64,000 bases of DNA. Origin: Punica granatum. Taxonomy: Eukaryota; Streptophyta; Magnoliopsida; Myrtales; Lythraceae. Under the pieces are notes generated by a model, which had not been told where the DNA came from, made no database searches, and worked only from the letters and a program-made list of their open reading frames with translations. The position numbers and the translations under genes are program-made. Each line of letters begins with the position of its first letter. Within the stretch, counting starts at the first letter, position 1. Below, one piece after another: positions 47,288 through 59,801 of this stretch. The DNA lies in contig NC_045130.1 of NCBI RefSeq assembly GCF_007655135.1, positions 20,155,363-20,219,362 on the forward strand, in the 5' to 3' direction.

Positions 47288-50200
47288 TGTCAGCACCCCA
47301 TTTTGGTCCACAAGTCAAACAATGCTACGACTTGAGCGTTATCACAGAAGAAGGCTCCACAGAGCGAGAAATCACTATTCATTCTCAAGTCAGCAAAATC
47401 AAGCAAATGACACATGCATATGACAGAAGGACTCCAGGGGTCATCAAGGAGCAACAGAGTGACTAGAGAGCTCAGCAATATCCAAAACCGGCATTTTCAG
47501 TATATCACACGGACAGTTCTATTTTCCGATGGTTCGCTCAATCATCGGAAGATAGCCATTATTGGACTCCAAAAATCCACTCCAATGCCAAACAAATGAA
47601 AAGTTTCCCCAAAGGCATTTTGCAAATCATCTGCTCTATACAGAACAACTTTCTGTATACAGACAACTTTTCAGTGGAAGTCCAAAAATGCCGGTTTCTC
47701 GGAGAAAAGTTAATTCCAAATATCAGATGCGGCCATGCCCCACAATCATACAGAGCACGTGCAGAGCTTCAGATTGTCTTTTGGAAGCCATACAAACACC
47801 CTAAATGACTTCCGAGCGACAAAACAGGCATACCCTTCTTCGGAAGAGCGTAACCGGAGACTGGTCTGATGGAATTACAGCAAACGAAGTTCACACTACA
47901 TTGCCCTGAAAACTCCAGCGGACATTCGCAATTGGGCAAAACAGACAGCACGGTTTCCCGAGTAACCTCCGAGGAGCACAAAAGGCCATTTTCAGTGAAG
48001 ATCCATATCCGGAGGTTCTCTTTGGGGAAACTTGATGCCGAATGCTTACGTTACACAATGCGAGCCTTCTCAAGGCTCGATGTGGAGTCGTCGGAATGAA
48101 TCACACAACTCGTCTAGACCCCCCGAGCAGTGCTTTAAGGGTATCAGATGCAATTTTCATATCCTTAGAGGCCCAATTTCAGCAAACAGAGATCACAGTG
48201 ATCTCCGGATCGCCCAAGAAACTCAGAAAGCAATCTGAAAAATCCAGTTTCGGCCTCCTAGGACACCTCCGGCTCCATATTTTGCATTACCGGCTTAAGG
48301 GTCAAGTGCCCACGCAATTTGACAATTTATGTCAAAATGACCGACGTGGGATGCAGATACAAGATATGCTGTCAGAAGTGGGCAACCTCGCTCTGAATGC
48401 ATAAAAGGAGCAAAACCGGCTTCCGAGCCTCATACAGACATTTGGCAATTTCTCGCGGAAAATGCCAATCTCGGACTCTTTAAACCCGTTTCCTCGCGTA
48501 TATCGACAATTCAACATTCGGTTCGAACCACGAGCCTCGAATGCGCGATCAATCGAGACCCGAGCTTTTTCCCGGTTTCTCCTCTTCGGTCATGGGACCC
48601 ATGGGCTACCCAAGATGAGTCACCCTATGCTCTAGAAGCTTCTTCTTCCTCTTCAATGCAAGAAGCCAACTTGCCCTCTCTTAGCCAAAATATCTTGGAG
48701 AGGTTGAAGACAACACTCAATGCTCATCAATGCTCATAAATGCTCTTGGATCATCTTTATCAAGAACACTTGGTCCACATTCATCCTCATCCTCATTAGG
48801 CAAACCGAAATTTGCTAATGGGAGGCTTAAGTGTGCTTACTTTTGCTTAATTACCCATTAGCTTTGCCTATAAATGGCCCAAAAGTGATTAAGATAATCA
48901 CTTCTCCTCTTACACACTCTCTCCAACGTTTCTCCTTCAAGAAATCCTCTCAAACTCCATAGCCAAGAACACTCAAGAACCAGAAAACTTCAGCACTTAG
49001 AAGGAAAAGAAAAGAGAACCGAAAAGTTCCAAAGAGAGTCTTGAGTTCTTAAGTCGGAAGCTGATGTTCATCATCCCGACTTAAGCTCAAAAATTCTCAA
49101 ACTTCATATCCCACTCATTTTGGACCCATGGAGTTCATTGGCGAAATTGGTTTTTCCATTTGAAGTCTTTAAATTATTGTTTCAGGTCATTTAGAGCATT
49201 TCGGGTGAAGAATCGTCACTCTCGGGTGAATAGTGCCAGCCGTGCGCTAGCCAGCGCACCCGCGCACGTCTCGCACGCCCGAAAGTGCATGCCCTTGCAC
49301 CCGAGTACTCTTTCAAGCGTTCAACCGAGTTACCCGACTCTCGAACACTTCCCCAACTCTTTCCTCGTATCCCGAGACTAGGTAAATCACTCTTGACTTA
49401 GAGGAGTTAGGTTTTTTTTTTACATTTATTGCAGGGCTATGGAGTATTATGGTGTTTTTATGCATACTTAACTTGCAAGACTTCATTTTTATACACTTTT
49501 ATGTTATGTTATGCATGTTTACCACTGTATAACTTGCTAGCATGTCGGAAAAAGGTTTGGATTGTCGTTTGGAAGACCATCTCGACCCGGAAATGGCAAG
49601 CAAGCTCACGGCACAGTCTCTAAATGGGATGGCCGAGACTTAAGTTGCTCTTTTCGGGTTAAGATTGGTCTTCTTAGCCCGATCCAAGTTAGTTTCCGAG
49701 TTTATTTTGTTGTTCTTGCATGCATGAAGCCGGTATTATTTTATCGGTTCCTTAAATAACATGTTTGTGAATGTTTGCATGTTTAAATGAGTTAATCAAA
49801 TCATGGTAATACCGGCTTTTGTCAAAAAACGTGTTATTCATCATGTTTGATGTTTGAGCATGCGAAAAAATGATTAAACCAAGACAAGGAAATTATTTGT
49901 GATTTGAATTGTGCCATGAGAGTATTCGGCCATCTTTGACAAGGTGAAGCCGAGGGCTTCTTGGCCTTTTTGGATCAAGAATGATTTCCTTATTTCGAGT
50001 TTAATTCATTTCTCGGATTGTATGAAATTGTAATTTCGATATTTCCACGATTCCCATGTTAAAACATCGTTTACATGTATTTTCAAAACAAAGCATGCAT
50101 GGATTCGGGTATCGTTGACTCATTCGGCAATAACCTTAAGCATTAATTCCATGAACGGGTTAATCGGGACGTTCACACGGTTAATTCATTCAATTTAAAC

Positions 50201-51652
50201 AACTTTGCACGAATTGGACATTAATTTGTAACTCGCGTCGACGAATTACAAAACGGTGTTAATGCCCTTTTCAAAACCCTCATACTTTCAAATCCTTATT
50301 GTGTTATTCTCCTTTTCTGAAAACAAATTTTCAAATCAAGGGCAAGAACATCATTTCGTGATTTGCCGACATCCTAGCGCAGTTTAAGATGTCAGTTGGG
50401 TATTCTGTATCAAAATACAATTATCGGACTAATCATTTCACTCGACTTAACCAAATCCTAGAAAATGGTTAGGCGGAACTCTAGGTTCCAAATCTAGAGT
50501 CAAAATACAAGTTTGGATCAATTCAGTGGTAATTCAGTGTTACAACACCGGATCACTATAAAAGCAATCCACACACATGAGATTCGATTCTCTTTTCCAA
50601 ATTTCCAACAAAAGCATAATACTAAAACATTGGCACGTGTTTGATTGCTTAGCATATGGCATTTGCTTGCAAAAACACCCTTGGATTAATAAACTTGTTA
50701 AAACACGTACACTCGATAATAACAAAACACCTTGTCTGTTATTAACATGTTGCGTGTTATCTTTCCGCACCTGTTTGCCATGCGGGTCGAGCCTGATCCC
50801 TAGGCCGAATAATATTAGGGTTCAACACCCTAATCATCGATCACAGGGTCCAACGCCCCAATCAACACTCACAGGGTCCAACGCCCTATTCAGTGAGCGC
50901 GTCCATTGAATTTCAGTTCTTCGGTCTTTTCCCTAAACTCACGGTAAGTTAGAGTGGAATAATAACCGAACGCGAGTCGACTGGAATTCGGCCATTTGTA
51001 ATTTGTATTTATTGTTTTCAAGAGTATTGTAAGGACTTTTATTTTGTACATTTTGTTCTGTAAGAATTCTAGTCGGTGAGCGAACGGTCCGAGAGTCGAA
51101 TTAATCGAATCGGTTTAATGCTTGCCCAAAGGAAAGTAAGCCCAAGAACTCGCGGTTTTGGTTCACGCAGGGATTCAACCTCCATGGTTAGATAAACTGT
51201 AACGCAAGATTGTGAACCAACTCCCCGACATAAGGGTTTAATTCTCTCTCTGCTTCTCAACCGACATCGTTTAGTTCACCGAATTTCCGGTGTCAAAACG
51301 TGTGAGTCGAGTGCACCCTAATTCATGCGGTAAATAAAACAAAAATGCAAGCCTAGCAAACTAGAGTACCGAAAGGGCATGCAGGATATAGGCCCGCACG
51401 TAACATGAACTCCCGAACTCGAATTTTCCGGTCCGCACAAACCAATGCCTTAACAACAAACTAGGTGTTCCATACCCCTAGACCCGGGTAACTTATCCGC
51501 CCTCGACCTACGGGTCGTAAAATGATAAGTGGCAACTCCTTCTCTCACGCGTGTCCGTCACGCATCCCCACGGGAAGGTGGACACTCCCAAGCCGCGCGA
51601 TCCAAAAGCGCGCATGCGGGCCCCGACGAGAGTCCACATTCGGGTCCGTACA
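47288..51652 (+). repeat. E3 3' LTR (type B), full length
   Basis: The 4365-bp LTR runs from TGTCAGCACC to GGTCCGTACA. The next base belongs to the E4 LTR in reverse orientation. It has a TATAAAT at 48869-48875. By eye it differs from the 5' LTR by about 1-2% outside the GC-rich segment, so E3 is also a fairly recent insertion. Confidence 0.9.
48869..48875 (+). promoter_or_regulatory. Candidate TATA box, E3 3' LTR
   Basis: TATAAAT followed by GGCCCAAAAGTG, as in the other type B LTRs. Confidence 0.6.
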
Positions 51653-54600
51653 TTGTGCATCGAGGAGTCAGTTCACTATCTTAGCGTTACAGTTCATCGA
51701 ACCGTGATGGTCGAATCCCTGCGTGAACCGAAACCATGAGTATCCAACTCACCCTTTGGTGGCAATAGACCAACTTAACCGATCCGGCACTCGGACCTCC
51801 CGCTCACCGATCGAGGATCCTTACAAGTAGATGAATGAACATACAAATAGAATTCTCACAATGTTCTCTCGAACAATTACAAAGTACAACTGAATGAGTA
51901 AATGGATCCCGATCGGTTTGCATTGGGCCAATATTCCACTCCGACTCACCGTGTATTTTGAACGACCGATAAGCGAATTAAGGCAACGCGGGCTCGAAGA
52001 GCCGGGGGTCGGGTCCGATCGATCCAACGGTTTGCAGGAGAACCGGTTGGTTCCCGCTATATCCGATGGACCGATCGAGTTCCCGGGTGATATCTAAACC
52101 CGTTTCACGCGCCCAATCCAAATTTGCCTTCCACATAGGTCGCATTTGGAGTGTGACGGTGAATCGAGGCTAGATCCCATTCCGCACTCGGGTTGCACGC
52201 TCTCGGTGGGTTAAGAGGCGTTGGACCTCGTGTTCGGTGATTTGGGGCGTTGGACCCCGTGCAACACGTAACCTATAGATTCGGGCCCGAACCGCAATAA
52301 ATCATCATAGGCAAGGATAAAACAGAAGAAAACTGATGAAACTGACATAATACAATCAACAACTGATAACTATCGGTGAATATAGACAAGTGGTGTATTA
52401 AGTCGAGTGTACGTGATTTAATCAGTTATGAACCGGGGTTGATTAGCAAGCAATGTATCTAACCTAGGCAAACATAGATGGTGGATTAGAATAGGGTTCT
52501 AAGCCAATTATGTGTGTGAATTTGTTTTAGGACTCTTGTTCAGTTAAGTGTCGCTACGGTTTCACTGAATTAGCCAAACTCGTATCTTGACTCTAGATTG
52601 GAATCTATCATTCCGCCTATCCATTATCTAGCGTTTGATTAGGCCAAATGTACGATTAGTCCGGCTTTTCGTATTTTGTGACTGAAATAAAATGATCCCC
52701 ACCGAATCTACAATAGGAAGGAAGAAACACCGAAAACGAACGAAATAGGCCGCGCGAATGAAACTCGCACCCGAACGGGTCGTCCTTCCTCGTTCATAGT
52801 TCTAGGTGTTTCCAGCTCCCTAAAGCCTAGGGTCTCGGTGAATCACGGAATGACGATTATGCCCTTGGATGATAAAATTGCAATGTTCGTGTATGAATTG
52901 GAGATCGCGTCACACGAAGGAGTCTAAGAAGGACTCTCGTACCCCGACTCGGGCCGCCTCAAATTGGACCCGGACTCGAGTCATGGCACGTGAGTAGTCA
53001 TTAGACATCAATTCTATCCGTGTCACGTGTCTCGGTATTTTGAAGTCGTGAATTTTGATGGAAAAGGGCATTCTCGCCGTTCCGTAAATCATCGATGCGT
53101 TTACGAATTAAGGATCGATTCACCCAATCATTTAGTCCAAGTGACTTACTTAGCCGAATGATACGTCCCGTTCATCCCGTTTGTAAAGTTATTCAATGGT
53201 AGTGATTTCATGTAGTTATTACGGTTTTGATGGAGGATTACCCGAAATTGACGTGTCTATCATTTAATTATCATGTGAATAACGAAAAATATAAGACACG
53301 GATACAATCAATTCCAAGGGACGATTCCGATCATATCTTGCATGCATAATACGTTTAAACATAGGAACAAAATATATTTCAATAAAACAAAAGAAAATCG
53401 ACGCCGTCAAGATCTCTAAACGCAAACGAACACACAAACAAGTACATATAACACGTAATATAACGAAATCAATAAAAACGGCGTCGACTCATACGATGGG
53501 AAAGCGTGAAACGCGGGAACCGGCTCATTTCGGAAAGGGAGAAACCACCTTAGACCCGTGTGGTCCAAGGGGACTCTCGGCCATAATTCTCCAAGGATGG
53601 CCGTGAGTCCTCATGGCTCACACGAGTCAAGGGAGGTTCTCCGGTCCCGATCTAAGCTTATTCCCGCCATGCTAATAAACCTCATGCAACGAACAATGAT
53701 AATAATACGGGAACCGACAAGTTTCGGGGAAGAGGAGGTCGATCTAGCCCCGGAGGGACCAAGAGAGCCCACGGGTCCCCTCCTTTGGACCTAGGCCATG
53801 GGCTCCCATGGTCTAAGGATGTTACCTAGCCTCGTTGCACGAGGAGAAGAGTCGGGGAAGTGGCCTTGGGAGTCGCTAGACTCGGTTTGAGCGTTACGGG
53901 TTAAAGGACCCGAGAGGAGGCTACCGCGGCAGTTTCGGGGAAACGAGTCGGCACGCTTGCTCCGGGCACGGCACGTCGCTAGATCGGGCTCGTTGGACTC
54001 CTAAGAGGTACATCTAGACGACCGTGGGCAGACCCGAACGTGCCAAGGCCTGAACAAACCCGAAAATGTGAGAGAAAGTTCGGTAAAAATGTGAGGAACC
54101 CGGTAAGAGAGAAACGGATGAACGACGGTTGTGCACGGTTGACCGGCCCACGGACCGTGACCACTTCTTCACGGGGGAGGGTGAGGGTTGTGAGGAACCC
54201 TTGGAACGTGATGGCACGACTTGCCGAAGTCGTGGGAAGAAATGGCACGTCGGAAGGCTCGGTGTGCATAGCTAGGGGGTCTCGGGACCCGATTGTTCTT
54301 GTGGCTAGAACGGGATGTTAGGGACCTCAAATGGAAAATCTAAGCCCGGAAATGGACTTAGGGGGTGGGAAATATGTAGGCTAGGGTGTTTGATGATTTT
54401 TGGCTTAAGTCGGGTCGGGTGGTTACCTGAATACCGGGTGGTTTTCCAGCGGTTTTGGCCGGTTTTGGCCTTGGCTCGGAATGGACGAGTGAGTGGGAAT
54501 GGGCTGGGGTTTGAGATGATTCTTGAGGGAGATTGGCTTGAGAGAAAAGGAGAATGAAGAAGTGATTAGAGTTAATGATGGATGGGGCTTTATCGGCTAG

Positions 54601-55822
54601 GCTAATGGCCCGATTAAGTGAAATTAATTGCGGTTATGGCATGCTTAGGGGGCTGCTGAATTTTGAAGAAGGGATTAGGGAGGGGAAATGGTCACTTAGA
54701 GTGTAGGGGAAGCAAGAGGGAGAGTGATGGGAGGTGATGGGAGGTGATAGATGTGAGTGTGTGTAAGAGAAAATTTGAATTTGTGGAGGGGAATGCATGG
54801 AGCCGCCGGCCATAGGGTTGAGCCATGGCTTATTGCGGCTGAGCCGAGCTTGAGGGGTTGAGCCATGGCTTAGGGTTGAGCCGCGGCTTGGTGGCTTGGC
54901 TTGGCTGAGCTATGGGTCCCATCCGATTGAGAGAAAAGCCGGAAAACGCTTGAAACTTGATTGAGCTTGCATCCGATCTCCGATGTCCAATTAATTTATA
55001 GATTTGGAATGCTTGAACGACGAGGATTTGAATGAGCCTAATATCGCCATGCGTCGTGTGAACGAACGTTCGAGCGACTCGGCGCCTCGAGAGTCGGTTT
55101 TGCCCTGTTTGGACGTTCGGAGCGGAGTTTAGTGTCCCCCGGTCCCCGATTGCTCTTTATGTGTCTTGACATTCATTTCGGTGACCCTTCTGCCCTGTGG
55201 GGATCGTTGGCTCGTCGTCCCCGGCCGAAGACCGTTGGCCCGAGAAGACCTAGGGACTTTCGACCGTGATTTTCTCAGTGTTCTCTGAATGTCTTGAAGT
55301 GCTCGGGGATCGTCGTGATCTCTGTTTTCCGTGGATGTGCCCCGAAGGCTCGCCGGGAGACGTTCATGACCACTGAAACGTCCCTCGGGAAACCGAGTCG
55401 AGTTCTGGGGGCCGTCTGCTTGTCAGTGGAGCGGGCCCCGGGAGCTCTGTCAGAAAATGTGTCCGTGAGAGATCGGGGTGTCCCGGCTCATGTGGCATGC
55501 CCCAGAAATGCGTCCGGACGTGTCATTGGTCACTTTGGCACCGAGGGGGATTTTTAGAGTCCCATATTGGGCACCTTTCGGCGCTTCAGTGACTCGGTGA
55601 TGAATAGTGCCACAGTGCCAACTCCGCTGTTTTCGGGGCTCTTTGTCTGTAAGTTCTTCCGACTGCTCTCTTCAGCTTTTCTAATGGGCCCAGCTCTTCT
55701 CCCGTCGTTCATGACTTTGTGACCGCACGTTCGCCTCTGATTGCTGGGTGATGAATAGTAACCCGGGCTTTGATCGGGGATTCTCGTGTAGGAAGCCGAT
55801 GGGCCAAAATGGGGTGCTGACA
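51653..55822 (-). mobile_element. E4 3' LTR (type A), main part
   Basis: This is the reverse complement of a type A LTR. Its start, TGTCAGCACCCC on the minus strand, is at 55822, next to a polypurine tract. It resembles the E1 3' LTR throughout, including the segment missing from the E1 5' LTR, but is more diverged than the two E1 LTRs are from each other. E4 is thus an older relative of E1. Confidence 0.9.
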
Positions 55823-55836
55823 ACTTGCCCCTCTTT
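55823..55836 (-). other. E4 polypurine tract
   Basis: On the minus strand this reads AAAGAGGGGCAAGT, one base different from E0, E1 and E3, and abuts the LTR start. Confidence 0.83.
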
Positions 55837-55974
55837 GGTTGCATGCTCGGTTAGAGGATGTAGCCAAAGACCATAATAAGCATCCCCTTTTTGGGCCCGG
55901 CGACAGTTCTGATACCGTCCCCTCCCCGCTGCTGCTCGTACCTTGCTTGGACATGTCGGGACATTGCACTGGAA

Positions 55975-56960
55975 ATTAAGACCGGGACGGACCCGAAAGA
56001 AACCGGGATAGACCCGAAAGAAAGCAGGATAAACTTGAACATGGAATTTAAATGTCGGGATGGACCCGAGGGGCCAAGATAGACCTGAACAAGGAATTTA
56101 AATGCCGGGATGGACCCGAGGGGCCAAGATAGACCTGAACTGAAATTTAAAAGCCGGGATGGACCCGAGGGTCCAGGATAGACCTGAACTGGAAATTAAA
56201 AGCCGGGATGGACCCGAGGGGCCAGGATAGACCTGAACAAGGAATTTAAAGGCCGGGATAGACCCGAGGGGCCAAGATAGACCTGAACTGGAAATTAAAA
56301 GCCGGGATGGACCCGAGGGGCCAAGATAGACCTCAACAAGGAATTTAAAAGCCGGGATGGACCCGAGGGGCCAGGATAGACCTGAACTGGAAATTAAAAG
56401 CCGGGATGGACCCGAGGGGCCAGGATAGACCTGAACAAGGAATTTAAAGGCCGGGATGGACCCGAGGGGCCAAGATAGACTTGAACTGGAAATTAAAAGC
56501 CGGGATGGACCCGAGGGGCCAGGATAGACCTGAACTGGAAATTAAAAGCCGGGATGGACCCGAGGGGCTAGGATAGACCTGAACAAGGAATTTAAAAGCC
56601 GGGATGGACCCGAGGGGTCAGGATAGACCTGAACTGGAAATTAAAAGCCGGGATGGACCTGAGGGGCCAGGATAGACTTGAACTGGAATTTAAAAGCCGG
56701 GATGGACCCGAGGGGCCAGGATAGACCTGAACAAGGAATTTAAAAGCCTGGATGGACCCGAGGGGCCAGGATAGACCTGAACAAAGAATTTAAAAGCCGG
56801 GATGGACCTGAGGGGCCAGGATAATCCTGAACTGTAAATAAAAGCCGGGATGGACCCGAGGGGCCAAGATAGACGTGAACTGGAAATTAAAAGTCGAGAT
56901 GGACCCAAGGGGCCAGGATAGACCTGAACTGGAAATTAAAAGCCGGGATGGACCCGAGGG
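55975..56960 (-). repeat. 49-bp tandem array in the E4 3' UTR
   Basis: On the plus strand each unit reads AAGCCGGGATGGACCCGAGG, GGCCAGGATAGACCTGAACTGG, AAATTAA. There are about 20 copies of 48-50 bp, alternating between an AACTGGAAATTAAAAG form and an AACAAGGAATTTAAAAG form. It is the same family as 24930-25315 in E1 but about four times longer. The alternation hints at a dimeric amplification unit in places. Confidence 0.9.
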
Positions 56961-57998
56961 AATTCGAAATTTGGAATTTGCGCAAAGCGCTGTGTGATAC
57001 GGCTCGCTTGGTGTTTGGATATGGATTGCTTCATGCGCGGCGACTAATGATGATCTCTTATCGCTCGTCCTTTTCTGAACATCGTTGGTTTGGGCGGTGC
57101 GGCGCATCCCGCGACGATTTCCAAGTCTTCGAGAACACGGCTTGCCACATGAGGCAGACGCGAATCCGTCAGCGGGGAACGTCCCCTGGGGTTCCTGATC
57201 GTACCTGTACAGGGGAAAGAGAAGCCTACAAAGGATGTCAGCCGCGTGAAATCGTTTAGACTACGACGCGTAAAGGAATCTATGTAAAGATGTGTTGGGG
57301 ACATGATATTGGTGGCCATTTGGAAGGCGGCCGTGTCCCTATCGAAGAATAGCTTTTCTGAGACGGATAACCCGTAGAATTATGTGCATAAGGTAATGGG
57401 AGGGATCTTATGGGATCCTCCAAATCAAGAATACGTCGATTCGACCCCATTCCAGGGCGAGTCTCGAGCCTGGAGAGTCGAAGAGAGTTTGCTTGCGTCG
57501 GAGAATGCCGAACCACTACTCGGTGTAGCTTCACGGAGAAGTGTTGCCATTCTTTCGTGGTTGAGCCGATATTGTCCCCTAACTTTTGCCTAGGCCGCAA
57601 GATGCGTGATGACCTAGCGGGGTGCTTTATTTGATCTTTCTCACATAACTGCTCACCTTTTGCTGCGGTCCCCCGTGTTCGGGTGAGACCACACCCCTCG
57701 GGTCCTCTAACTTTTGCCTAGGCCGCCTCGAAGAGGTTTTCGACCTAGCGAGGAAATGATTTATGCTCTCCTTTTGCCGCTACTCCCCTTTGCGGGATTT
57801 TAAGTCGTGCCACTCGTTCCCTAGCTTTTGCCTAGGCCGCCTCGAAGAGGTTTTCGACCTAGCAGGAAAGTTTATTTTTTTCTCTCAAGAAAGCTTATTA
57901 TTGGACAAATGGTGGGAGTTGGCGCTCATCCACGGAAACAGAAATGTCTTACAATAAGAACGGGCACGGAGCCCGGCGGATAAAGAATATACAAGTGC
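56961..57998 (-). other. E4 3' UTR with hairpin modules
   Basis: Non-coding, matching 23896-24929 of E1 in reverse complement. Three hairpin modules lie at about 57585-57870, recognisable by AACTTTTGCCTAGGCCGC and GAGGTTTTCGACCTAGC on the plus strand. Confidence 0.7.
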
Positions 57999-59801
57999 TC
58001 ACGGATAATACTTCTTGATGGCGTCGGCGTTGACGGGGAGGGCGTTTTCGGTGCCGTCCATATCGCTCAGAATGACTGCTCCTCCGGAGAAAACCTCTTT
58101 GATGACGAAGGGACCGTCGTATTTGTACGAGAACTTCCCTCGAGAGTCCGGCTTGACGTGTAGGACTTTCCTCAAAACGAGGTCGCCGGGGCTGAAGTCG
58201 CGGTGGCGGACTTTTGTGTTAAAGGCTCGAGCCATTCTTTGCTGGTAGCACTGTCCGTGGCATAGCGCTTTCATCCTCTTTTCATCAATGAAGTTCAACT
58301 GTTCGTACTGCTGCTTCGCCCATTCTGCTTCTTCAAGTTTGGTCTCGGCAAGAATCCTCATGGAAGGGATCTCCACTTCGATTGGGAGGACGGCCTCCAT
58401 GCCATAAACTAGGGAGTACAGGGTTGCCCCGGTTGAGGTCCGTATGGATGTCCGGTACGCCAAGAGTGCATAGGGGAGCATCTCGTGCCAATCCTTGTAG
58501 TTCACCGTCATTTTTTCGATGATCTTCTTGATGTTCTTATTCGCCGCTTCCACCGCACCGTTCATTTGGGGACGATACGGGGTGGAGTTGCGGTGTCGGA
58601 TCTTGAATTGTGCACAGAGCTCATCGATGACCTTGTTGTTCAGGTTCTTGGCGTTGTCCGTGATGATTGTCGTAGGGACCCCGTACCGGGCGATGACGTC
58701 GCGTCTGAGAAAACGGGCCACGGCTTTTGCAGTGACTGATGCAAGAGTGATGGCCTCGATCCATTTGGTGAAGTAATCGATTGCCACCAAAATGAACATA
58801 TGCCCGTTGGACGCTTTGGGGTTGATCGGTCCGATCACATCCATCCCCCACATCGAAAAAGGCCATAGTGCTGTCATGGGGCGCAATTCGTTGGGCGGCG
58901 CTTTGATCTGATCGGCGTAAACTTGACACCGGTGGCAATGTCTGACATGCTTCACACAATCAGTCTCCATGGTGGACCAATAATAGCCTAAGCGCATGAT
59001 CTTCTTAGCGAGCATAAGGCCATTCATGTGGGGCCCACAATTTCCTCCGTGTACCTCTTCCATAAGGCGTTGTGATTCGTGTTCGTCGATGCACCGGAGG
59101 AGCGTGGAATCAAAGGAACGGCGATATAGTATCTCGCCGCTTAGAAAGTAGTGCATCGCAAGGCGCCTGAGCGTCTTTCGATCGCGGCGATCGGCGAACG
59201 GGGGATAATGGCCCGTTTGCAAGAAGTTCTTGATGTCCTCATACCACGGCTTCGCTTCGGACGCTTCAATCGCGTTGCAGTGGGCCGGGCGTTTGGCCAC
59301 TTCGATCTCGAGAGGTTCAACGATGTTCCCCTCTGAGATACTCGCCATTGACGCAAGTGTCGCAAGTGCGTCAGCGAACTAATTCTTTGCGCGTGGAGTG
59401 TAGGTGAACGAGATCTTCTCGAAATTCTTCACCATTTCCTCAAGGTATTCGTGGTATGGGACTAGCTTCGCGTCTTTCGTCTTCCATTGCCCCAACGTTT
59501 GGAAGATTGTGAGCATGGAATCACCGAACACCTCTAACTCCTTCACCTTGAAGTCCATCGCCGCTTGCAAACCGAGAATGCACGCCTCATACTCGGCTAC
59601 GTTATTGGTACAGGAGAAATCCACTTTTGCCGCGACCGGATAATGGCGCCCGTCCGGGGATATCAAAACTGCCCCAACTCCGGATCCCACGGAATTGACG
59701 GCCCTGTCAAAGTACATCTTCCACGTTGGTTCCTCTTTCTCTTCATCTACCTGGAGGATTCCTTCATCCGGAAAGTCCGTGTTGATCGGCGTGTCGTCAT
59801 C
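57999..59801 (-). pseudogene. pol: E4 pol, 3' end: archaeal-type RNase H and integrase
   Basis: On the minus strand, reading starts at the E5 breakpoint (59801) with the linker and second RNase H (acidic residues in YFDRA, AEYEA, FGDS). It meets a TAG at 59379-59381 right after AKN, then continues in the same frame as an uninterrupted integrase to the stop at 57999. Integrase shows the H-H-C-C zinc site, D, D and E in WGMDVIG, ITDNAKN and NGAVEAANK, and a C-terminus ending NADAIKKYYP. It is about 90% similar to E1 by eye and complements it, since E4 keeps part of the RNase H linker that E1 has lost. The apparent frame start in 59802-59933 is LTR sequence. Confidence 0.9.

Larger units (their letters stand above)
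38619..51652 (+). mobile_element. E3: non-autonomous LTR element without gag or pol
   Basis: Type B LTRs (38619-41923, 5'-truncated; 47288-51652) flank a 5.4-kb interior with a primer-binding site and polypurine tract but no recognisable gag, protease, RT, RNase H or integrase in any frame. It keeps pieces of the E1-type leader, the post-pol hairpin modules and a 29-bp tandem array. This resembles large retrotransposon derivatives that use proteins from related elements. It lies inside the E4 3' LTR. Confidence 0.87.

Noticed and set aside
46050..47423. A 457-codon open frame (HTQHLLLSGYTP-type repeats)
   Set aside because: It is the 29-bp array read through, ending inside the E3 3' LTR. Nothing supports a protein.
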